Positions 7,165 through 11,963 of a stretch of 12,384 bases of DNA are shown piece after piece (the first letter of the stretch is position 1; every line of letters starts with the position of its first letter). The notes beneath the pieces are model-generated. The model did no database searches. It saw only the letters and a list, made by a program, of their open reading frames with translations, and was not told where the DNA came from. Source of the stretch: Verrucomicrobia bacterium UBA1731 (lineage in GTDB: Bacteria; Verrucomicrobiota; Kiritimatiellia; RFP12; UBA1067); assembly GCA_002317575.1 (NCBI GenBank), contig DCIH01000111.1, positions 23,374-35,757 on the forward strand, written 5' to 3'. Made by a program: the position numbers and the translations under genes.

Positions 7165-8634
7165 ATGGCATACATCACGAAAATAAAGCTGCCGGACCAG
7201 ACGGTGATCGAGCTGCACGACGAAACCGCCCTGCACGCTGACGATTTTTCCGAAATCCAGCAGATCGAAGGGAAATACACCATGGCGAAGATCGTCGAAC
7301 AGCACAACGCGCTCGTGCGGGCGCTCAAGCGCCTGGCAGCCGGCGGGGCTGCGGCGTTCGCGCTGGTGGCCGGCTTCTGCGCGCAGGCGGAGATCGCCGT
7401 CGAAACGCGCCGTCTTGACGCCGTGACGAACGACGAAAGAGTTGTCGTCGGCGTCGTCGAGACGCATTTTCCGTGCTGGAGCGAAACCGGCGCGTGGGGA
7501 CTCGGTTTCACGCTGTCGGCCCAAAGCTCGTCCCAGACGGTCGTCGCCGGATGGACGAACGAATTCGGCCAGGCGTTCACGCAGCTCAGGACGACGCACG
7601 TGCGGAACATGGAGGCGGACCTCTACGGCGAGCTGCACGACGAATACACGATCACCTCCCTCAAGGTAGGCGGCTGGCGTTGCCTCACGGCAGGCGGATC
7701 CGTGACGGCCGGAGGACATCTCACGGCCACCGCGTCCGGCGTATACAGGGTGTGCGCCACGAACCAGTTCGGATCCGAGCGGGTCGTTGAAGTGCCCATA
7801 TCGGACGGCGCGCAGGACACGGAAGAAGAGGCCGTGTACGTGTTCGACGTGGCGGGTTTCGCCCGCAAGACGGTGAACGACGAGGCGCTCGGATGGATGA
7901 ACGCCGCCGTGAACGACGGTCCTGGCGTGGTCGGAACGGAAACGACGTGGTACAACTGGCGTTACTTCGCGCAGCCCGCATGGGCGGCGACGAGCGCCGG
8001 GAACGTCGGAAACTTAAGGCCGTTCGCGCTGGGCACGAAGTTCCTCGTCGGCGCGACGCACTACCCGGACTGGTGCAAGTGGTCTGGTTTCCAGACGGTC
8101 GGCTCGACGACGGTAAAGAAAGGAGAATGGTTCCGTCTGGACGACTGGGCGCTTTCGAACGGATGGTCGAAGACGCAAGTCGCCGCCATGAACGTGGACG
8201 ACGTTTCGATCGTGCCGCTCGACGAGGGAACGATCCCGCTCGCGGACCTTCCGTGGCTCGTTTCCGAAGCGCGGCTCGACGCCGACTTCGGCGGAAACCT
8301 GAAAGGCGTTCAGGGATGGGCGGCGACGCAGGCGCACGCGGATCCGATCCAGGTCGTGTACTGCGGAGGACGCATCGACGGATCGTCGTGGTCCACGGTC
8401 ATGGGATCGACTGAGAACCGTTCCGACGTGAAGTCAAAGCTGCTCACGATGGGCGTCGCCTATCCGGTCCATTCCGGCGACAGCGGGCATCCCGTCTATT
8501 TCAGGCACGACGGGAAATGGATCCTAACGTCGCACTTCACCTACGTCGGAAGCGGTCCTTCCTACGTGAAGGCGCTGCCTGTCATACGCGCATACGCCGC
8601 GAGCGTCGGCGCTTCCTTGAACGTTCTCGAATAA
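7165..8634 (+). CDS. Chymotrypsin-fold (trypsin-like) serine protease with phage-type N-terminus, 489 aa
   Basis: The ATG at 7165 follows AAGGAG (7154-7159), which contains the upstream gene's TAA. Residues 1-39 (MAYITKIKLPDQTVIELHDE) match short leaders typical of phage tail proteins. Residues about 56-80 hold basic residues, an Ala/Gly/Val/Phe core and AQA, a good signal-peptide or anchor shape, but internal. An Ig-like beta region with several Cys follows to about 220. The C-terminal half is a protease: His299 in GATHYPDW, Asp346 in DDVSIVPL and Ser440 in GDSGHPVYF. The H-D and D-S spacings (47 and 94) are close to chymotrypsin's 45 and 93. The usual GDSGGP is GDSGHP here. The enzyme probably acts outside the cytoplasm. 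Targets could be the locus's own exported proteins, host surface proteins or mucosal proteins. Protease assignment is firm; purpose is unknown. Confidence 0.85.
   Translation: MAYITKIKLPDQTVIELHDETALHADDFSEIQQIEGKYTMAKIVEQHNALVRALKRLAAGGAAAFALVAGFCAQAEIAVETRRLDAVTNDERVVVGVVETHFPCWSETGAWGLGFTLSAQSSSQTVVAGWTNEFGQAFTQLRTTHVRNMEADLYGELHDEYTITSLKVGGWRCLTAGGSVTAGGHLTATASGVYRVCATNQFGSERVVEVPISDGAQDTEEEAVYVFDVAGFARKTVNDEALGWMNAAVNDGPGVVGTETTWYNWRYFAQPAWAATSAGNVGNLRPFALGTKFLVGATHYPDWCKWSGFQTVGSTTVKKGEWFRLDDWALSNGWSKTQVAAMNVDDVSIVPLDEGTIPLADLPWLVSEARLDADFGGNLKGVQGWAATQAHADPIQVVYCGGRIDGSSWSTVMGSTENRSDVKSKLLTMGVAYPVHSGDSGHPVYFRHDGKWILTSHFTYVGSGPSYVKALPVIRAYAASVGASLNVLE
7268..7284 (+). promoter_or_regulatory. 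Possible internal ribosome binding site and start in the protease gene
   Basis: AAGGGA at 7268-7273 is followed after 8 nt by an in-frame ATG at 7282 (residue 40). A product starting there, MAKIVEQHNALVRALKR, would place its hydrophobic segment at residues about 19-36, as a conventional N-terminal signal peptide. This suggests a second, secreted form of the protease, or the true start. The sequence alone does not show which is used. Confidence 0.4.
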
Positions 8635-8646
8635 GGGGTTGAACAC

Positions 8647-9894
8647 ATGAAAAAAGTCGTTTCAAAAGCCATTTTACTGGCGTGCGTTTTCGCCGCCGCA
8701 GGATCTTACGCGTCGCCGCTGATCGTCCCGAAGACGTCCGACGCAACCATCGTCTCGACGCCGCTCAAGACTGGCGAAGTCGCCTACAAGCGGGCTGGCG
8801 ACTGCGCCGTGTCGATGGCCGTAGGCGACGGCGGCATGGTGAAGCCCGTCGTCGACCCGATGGCGGTGCGAGGGTACTCGATCGGCATTCTTCCGCGAAG
8901 CGAGATGTCGCTTTCGTGGGACGAGCTGATCGTTTACAATTCCGGTTTGGACGAGTGGAATCTGTGCGGAAACACCTTCGGCGTCACGAACCGCATCGTT
9001 GTCACGTGCCGAAGCCACGTGAGGATATCTGACGTGCAGTTCGACATCGTGAACCAGTCTAATCGCTTAGGAAATCCGCCGTGCGGAAACGTGTGGACGG
9101 AAATCAACGGAAACGTTGCCGTGATATACGCGGTGAAGAACGAGTCCGGAACGTTCACGCTGAGCGACTTGGCCGTTTACGAAACGACGTCCGGCGACAA
9201 GAGCATCACGAACGACTTCACGCGGATGATCGTTCCGACGGTCGACTCGATGGGAACGAGCGATCTCGGGTCGTGGCGCGAATGGGCGTACAACTGCCGG
9301 GCTGGAGAGCTCGCCCACAACTGGAGCAAGTACGCCAGCAAGCAGAACGTGCGCATGGCTAACGGGAACGGGATATCGTTCGACCTGAACGCCTCCGAGC
9401 GAGACCGTTACCAGGTGCGACAGAACAACCACACGAACCTCGTCGTGTGGGCTGGCGACACGAACGCCGTTGAAGTCTCGTTCCGCGGGCTTGCCGCGAA
9501 CTCGATCCGGTTCCTGTCCGTGGCCTACTCGAACGCGACGGACACGGCGCATTTCGGCTGGAACGTGGTGTCCGAACCGTCCGCGTTCAACCTCGCTCTT
9601 CTCCAGGTGCAGTACAAGCAGGCGCTGACGAACGCGACGTGGACCACGGCCGCGAACGCCGTCAAGACGCGCACGACGATCCGCGTTCCGAACGTGTCGT
9701 CGCTCGTCGCCGACGTGTCTCAATGCTACTGGCGGCTGTTGTACAACGGAACGGCGACTCGGGAGCTGAAGACGACGCTCAACTGCGACGTGTACGTGAA
9801 CGGTCAGTTTTTCCTGAAGGGCACCGACGGTCAGATCTACGGCATCCAAGTTTCTTCCGGCGGCGTCATAACGGCTACGCCGATCAACCAATGA
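8647..9894 (+). CDS. Secreted hypothetical protein, 415 aa
   Basis: The ATG at 8647 follows AAGGGG (8633-8638, spacer 8 nt), which overlaps the protease stop codon. A textbook signal peptide is present: MKKVVSKA, a Leu/Ala/Val/Phe core, and likely cleavage after Ala-Gly-Ser-Tyr-Ala at about residue 22. The mature part is rich in Asn, Thr, Ser, Val and Trp, and alternation of hydrophobic and polar residues suggests a mainly beta structure. It contains nine Asn-x-Ser/Thr triplets and several scattered Cys residues. No catalytic motif or repeat is seen, and I do not recognise a family. Its C-terminus (about 375-415) looks like a short beta tail with VNGQFFLKGTDGQIYGIQV. As the immediate neighbour of the protease it could be its substrate, an adhesin or a surface-exposed fibre component. 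That is inference. Confidence 0.7.
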   Translation: MKKVVSKAILLACVFAAAGSYASPLIVPKTSDATIVSTPLKTGEVAYKRAGDCAVSMAVGDGGMVKPVVDPMAVRGYSIGILPRSEMSLSWDELIVYNSGLDEWNLCGNTFGVTNRIVVTCRSHVRISDVQFDIVNQSNRLGNPPCGNVWTEINGNVAVIYAVKNESGTFTLSDLAVYETTSGDKSITNDFTRMIVPTVDSMGTSDLGSWREWAYNCRAGELAHNWSKYASKQNVRMANGNGISFDLNASERDRYQVRQNNHTNLVVWAGDTNAVEVSFRGLAANSIRFLSVAYSNATDTAHFGWNVVSEPSAFNLALLQVQYKQALTNATWTTAANAVKTRTTIRVPNVSSLVADVSQCYWRLLYNGTATRELKTTLNCDVYVNGQFFLKGTDGQIYGIQVSSGGVITATPINQ

Positions 9895-9907
9895 GGAGGT
9901 TCCGAAC

Positions 9908-10354
9908 ATGAAAAAGACGATTGTTTTTGCTGGAATTGCGGCGGCGTTTTGCGCGTTCTCCGCGTCTGAAGACGAATGGAACCCTGAGCGCTGGGCGTCC
10001 GATCTGCTGAACCGCGACTTCATCTTCTTCTCGACGCCCGCGACGCCGGAGGCGAGGCGCGAGGCGGCGGAAGCCGCGAAGAGGCGGCAATGTGCGACGG
10101 GAGAGGCGTCGAAGATCCCGGATCGCCGCCACAGACACCGCGAGAGCCAGGCCGACGTCAACCGCCGTTACAACGCCGTCGTCCGCGAGATCGAGGCGAC
10201 CTTCACGAACAACCTCGCGCAATGCGAGCGCGAATGGATGCAGGCACACGTCGGATCGAGGCGCGAGGATTTCGCCGCATGGGCGCGATCCGTTTCGTCG
10301 AACGCGCACGTGCTGATCGCGAGAAAGTTCCCGGCGCTGGGGGTCGGAGAATGA
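9908..10354 (+). CDS. Small secreted basic helical protein, 148 aa
   Basis: The ATG at 9908 follows AGGAGG (9894-9899, spacer 8 nt), again overlapping the upstream stop. The signal peptide MKKTIVFAG with an Ala/Phe core likely cleaves near Phe-Ser-Ala-Ser (about residue 19-20). The mature protein starts acidic and Trp-containing (EDEWNPERW), then is strongly Arg/Ala/Glu-rich and predicted helical, with an RRHRHRES basic cluster at about 72-79. It has two Cys residues in the mature part. An exported, charged, helical small protein late in a phage gene order can be a spanin-like or other lysis accessory, but no spanin pair arrangement is evident and the family is not recognised. Its stop overlaps the next start as ATGA, so the following gene is probably translated by reinitiation. 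Confidence 0.65.
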   Translation: MKKTIVFAGIAAAFCAFSASEDEWNPERWASDLLNRDFIFFSTPATPEARREAAEAAKRRQCATGEASKIPDRRHRHRESQADVNRRYNAVVREIEATFTNNLAQCEREWMQAHVGSRREDFAAWARSVSSNAHVLIARKFPALGVGE

Positions 10355-10566
10355 GGTTCGAGGTCGTCATACGCGAGGAAAACCACCGGCCCGTCGTTCG
10401 GATCGGGCAGCTCGTCCGCGAAAACGGCGACGGCGTTCGGATCGCGAACAACGCAGCGGAATGGCATCGCCGATATCGCGATTTCGCAAAGCAGGCGAAC
10501 GCCGAAACGGCTGCGGTTGTTGGAGGCAAAAAGGCATACGAAACGATGTCCGGGAGGATGGTTTGA
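10351..10566 (+). CDS. Hypothetical small protein, 71 aa
   Basis: The ATG at 10351 overlaps the previous stop as ATGA, with GGGGG at 10339-10343 as a possible ribosome binding site. The frame is open further upstream, but that part lies wholly inside the preceding gene and is its shadow. The protein starts with a beta-like segment (MRFEVVIREENHRPVVRIGQ) and continues into a basic, helix-forming stretch (AEWHRRYRDFAKQANAETAA). It has no signal peptide or membrane segment, so it is probably cytoplasmic. No family is recognised. Coupling to its neighbours and a matching codon style support a real gene. Confidence 0.55.
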   Translation: MRFEVVIREENHRPVVRIGQLVRENGDGVRIANNAAEWHRRYRDFAKQANAETAAVVGGKKAYETMSGRMV

Positions 10567-10567
10567 C

Positions 10568-10747
10568 ATGGACGCGAAAGTGAGCTGTTTGTCGTGCTCG
10601 AGACCGCACAACTGCTACTGCCCCGTGACGGCCAGATTCCTGGCACCGAAAGGGCTTCGCAGGTGCCCGTTTTTCAACCCCAAGAACAAAGGAGAAAACA
10701 ACCATGAAAACGCTGATTCTGTGGGGCGTCAAGAAGTACGCCCTTGA
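10568..10747 (+). CDS. Cys-rich small protein, 59 aa (possible zinc-binding)
   Basis: The ATG at 10568 lies 1 nt past the previous stop, with GGGAGG at 10552-10557 (spacer 10 nt). Five Cys lie at residues 7, 10, 16, 18 and 33, with His14, in the spacing C-x2-C-x5-C-x-C-x14-C, which could bind zinc or an iron-sulfur cluster. The last 15 residues are encoded by sequence that also holds the ribosome binding site and first 44 nt of the next gene, and they look unconstrained (polar, Asn/Glu/Arg). The functional part is therefore probably residues 1-42. No family is recognised. Small zinc-finger proteins are common in phage accessory regions. Confidence 0.5.
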   Translation: MDAKVSCLSCSRPHNCYCPVTARFLAPKGLRRCPFFNPKNKGENNHENADSVGRQEVRP

Positions 10748-10955
10748 AGCCGTGAAAGACGCCGTTTCCGCGAAGTCGAAAAAGGTGACGTACTGGTCCG
10801 TAAAAGTAGCCGACTGGCTATCCCGCGCGCGACTGGTTTGCGCGTTCCTCGAGCGCCTTGTGGCACGCTTGCGCGACGGCCAGCTCACGGACGACGAAGC
10901 CAGTGAAACGATCGCCGAATCGAAGTTGCTCGCGGAACAGGCATTCGGAAAGTGA
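10704..10955 (+). CDS. Hypothetical basic helical protein, 83 aa
   Basis: The ATG at 10704 follows AAAGGAG (10688-10694, spacer 9 nt), a strong site that supports this frame over the overlapping end of the Cys-rich gene. The protein is Lys/Arg/Ala/Leu-rich and amphipathic helical (LEAVKDAVSAKSKKV, then WLSRARLVCAFLERLVARLRDG), with an acidic C-terminal helix (LTDDEASETIAESKLLAEQ). No segment is long and hydrophobic enough to be a holin membrane helix. The function is unknown. A peripheral membrane or protein-binding role is possible. It lies 12 nt before the lipoprotein gene. Confidence 0.6.
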   Translation: MKTLILWGVKKYALEAVKDAVSAKSKKVTYWSVKVADWLSRARLVCAFLERLVARLRDGQLTDDEASETIAESKLLAEQAFGK

Positions 10956-10967
10956 CGGGAGGCAATC

Positions 10968-11303
10968 ATGATCCGTATCTTGTTCGCCGTTCTTGCCGCA
11001 TCGGCGGCCTTTTGCGGATGCCGAAACACGGGCGTTAGGGTCGTCGCCTCGTCGCGTTCAACCGTCAACCTCGGAGACGTCAACTGGGACGAATACAAGA
11101 TCCCGGTGTTCTCGATCTATTCCGGGCCTTCAATGACCGTCTGGATCAATCGGGAATATCTGGCCGTGTCGAAGATCAAGGGCAACGGATCCGTCACGAA
11201 CACCGTGTCCGCTCTTGGCGTTTACGTGTCGAACGAAGACAAGACCGCTTCGGTCGAGATGGAGTTCGACACGAAGGCACAGTTCGCCGCCGAAGAAAAG
11301 TGA
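10968..11303 (+). CDS. Small putative lipoprotein, 111 aa
   Basis: The ATG at 10968 follows GGGAGG (10957-10962, spacer 5 nt). The N-terminus MIRILFAVLAASAAFCGC is a short type II signal peptide. Cys18 after Phe-Cys-Gly is the likely lipidated residue, though Phe at -3 is less usual than Leu. Mature residues 19-111 look beta-rich (VWINREYLAVSKIKGNG, VYVSNEDKTASVEMEFD) with no catalytic motif. Small lipoproteins at the end of phage or prophage late units sometimes block superinfection or help lysis. Neither role can be shown here. It is the last gene of the unit: an inverted repeat and a strong terminator follow. Confidence 0.65.
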   Translation: MIRILFAVLAASAAFCGCRNTGVRVVASSRSTVNLGDVNWDEYKIPVFSIYSGPSMTVWINREYLAVSKIKGNGSVTNTVSALGVYVSNEDKTASVEMEFDTKAQFAAEEK

Positions 11304-11311
11304 TTTCAATC

Positions 11312-11369
11312 GCGCTGCCGGTGCCAGACCATCCGCGATCAAGTCCGCGAGGTGGACCGCCGGCAGCGC
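11312..11369 (+). other. Inverted repeat in the 3' untranslated region, before the terminator
   Basis: GCGCTGCCGG at 11312-11321 is perfectly complementary to CCGGCAGCGC at 11360-11369, with a 38-nt interior that itself contains paired CGCG blocks. It lies between the last gene and the terminator, so it would be transcribed as a folded 3' end. It could be an RNA-stabilising structure, a small RNA body or a recombination or operator dyad. No known RNA family is recognised. Confidence 0.5.
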
Positions 11370-11383
11370 CTGTTTAAAAATCG

Positions 11384-11428
11384 TTAAAGCCGCCTGCATG
11401 ACCTATGCAAGCGGCTTTAATTGTTTTT
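11384..11428 (+). terminator. Strong intrinsic terminator, nearly symmetrical
   Basis: TTAAAGCCGC (11384-11393) pairs with GCGGCTTTAA (11411-11420). After one C-A mismatch, TGCAT pairs with ATGCA around the 5-nt loop GACCT. The T-rich tract TTGTTTTT follows at 11421-11428. The upstream side is A-rich (11376-11388), so the complementary strand would also have a T-rich tail and the structure may stop transcription both ways. It ends the unit that finishes with the lipoprotein gene. Confidence 0.88.
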
Positions 11429-11596
11429 CCCAACTGCATTTGATTTCACGGTATGTGGAAATGCTTTTTCCAAAATGTCCATTCGGCGGCTTTTTTTGAA
11501 ATCCAGCCTATTCAATCGTCCGACACACAGAAATCCCTAATCACAAACTGTCTATTCAAATTTCCGATCCCTAACCATTACTTTCGATCCGTTACA
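11429..11596. other. AT-rich intergenic stretch with no gene
   Basis: I see no credible coding sequence. The stretch holds a small hairpin (TGGAAA 11456-11461 with TTTCCA 11467-11472), a GGCGGC plus seven-T tract (11485-11497) resembling the 3' half of a terminator, and two short direct repeats: CTATTCAA at 11508 and 11552, and ATCCCTAA at 11533 and 11567. Its composition differs sharply from both sides, so it is a plausible junction between the phage-like element and the host chromosome. Confidence 0.5.
11485..11497 (+). other. Orphan terminator 3' half (GGCGGC followed by T7)
   Basis: GGCGGCTTTTTTT has no adjacent complementary left arm. Its only nearby partner is AAAGCCGCC at 11386-11394, nine perfect pairs, which is also the left arm of the terminator at 11384-11428. 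It may be a duplicated or separated terminator half, or it may form a competing fold. Confidence 0.45.
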
Positions 11597-11662
11597 GCGC
11601 TTGGGCGCGGCTTCGCCGTCGCCTTCGGCGACCTGCCCTCCGCTTCGCTTCGGCGCATCCCG

Positions 11663-11710
11663 CCGACGCCACCAAGTTCGCGAATTCCGACGCCACCAAG
11701 TTCGTGAATT
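11663..11710. repeat. 24-bp tandem direct repeat, two copies
   Basis: CCGACGCCACCAAGTTCG plus six bases (11663-11686) is repeated directly at 11687-11710 with a single C-to-T difference. Each copy ends in GAATT. The pair sits in the middle of the inverted-repeat-bounded element. Two adjacent copies suggest slippage, or a paired protein-binding site. Confidence 0.85.
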
Positions 11711-11731
11711 TATCGATCTAATTCCGACCTT

Positions 11732-11757
11732 GGTCACGCCGGCGGATCGGCGTGACC
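11732..11757. other. Perfect 10-bp hairpin, 6-nt loop
   Basis: GGTCACGCCG (11732-11741) pairs perfectly with CGGCGTGACC (11748-11757) around the loop GCGGAT. There is no T-run after it, so it is not a typical terminator. It belongs to the hairpin-rich element. Confidence 0.75.
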
Positions 11758-11826
11758 CCCTTGAGGCCGCGCCCAAGCGCCCGCGCGGCGTGCCCCCCTT
11801 GGGACCCAGTGGGGGTAAAATTCCTT

Positions 11827-11855
11827 TTGCACCCTTGGGTTGGTTTTGATACACT
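11827..11855 (+). promoter_or_regulatory. Candidate promoter for proS (extended -10)
   Basis: TTGCAC (11827-11832) and TACACT (11850-11855) are 17 bp apart. TG at 11847-11848, one base before the -10, gives an extended -10 element. The -35 matches consensus only in its first three bases. Transcription would start near 11862, leaving a leader of about 100 nt. This is the best candidate in the gap, not a proven one. Confidence 0.4.
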
Positions 11856-11963
11856 ACAAAGCCACTAAAACCATCGCAAATTCAGCCGAAAAAGCGACGA
11901 ATTGAAACGCGAAAACGCGGCGGATTTGGCTGTTGGTCTGTATGCACAAAAAGGTTCAAGAAG

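Larger units (their letters stand above)
11597..11780. repeat. 184-bp hairpin-rich element bounded by a perfect 15-bp inverted repeat
   Basis: The 15 bases at 11597-11611 (GCGCTTGGGCGCGGC) are exactly the reverse complement of 11766-11780. Inside lie several further hairpins (11618-11632 and 11732-11757) and a 24-bp tandem duplication (11663-11710). No target-site duplication is evident just outside the ends. Open frames cross it on both strands but have biased, repetitive composition and no ribosome binding sites, so I treat it as non-coding. It may be a dispersed chromosomal repeat, a miniature element or a structured RNA. Confidence 0.55.

Noticed and set aside
6289..7719. 476-codon reverse-strand open frame
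   Set aside because: Opposite the glycosyltransferase and protease, whose motifs are unambiguous; composition is a GC-frame artefact.
8647..9894. Variable-region target of a diversity-generating retroelement
   Set aside because: No reverse transcriptase, template repeat or C-type lectin-like C-terminus was seen in the window; the many Asn codons follow general codon habit.
10704..10955. Holin
   Set aside because: No hydrophobic segment of membrane-spanning length; the helices are amphipathic and basic.
1895..11192. Excess of GGATCC (about 13 sites against 3-4 expected)
   Set aside because: Sites lie inside genes and follow from preferred codons (Gly-Ser GGA TCC, Asp-Pro GAT CC); not evidence of a functional motif without codon correction.
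11552..11854. Overlapping open frames on both strands in the intergenic element
   Set aside because: Cover inverted and tandem repeats, have no ribosome binding sites, and encode low-complexity Arg/Pro/Gly sequence; better read as non-coding repeat DNA.
11942..11963. Earlier start for proS at ATG 11942
   Set aside because: Out of frame with the ProRS sequence; the alignment begins naturally at ATG 11964.
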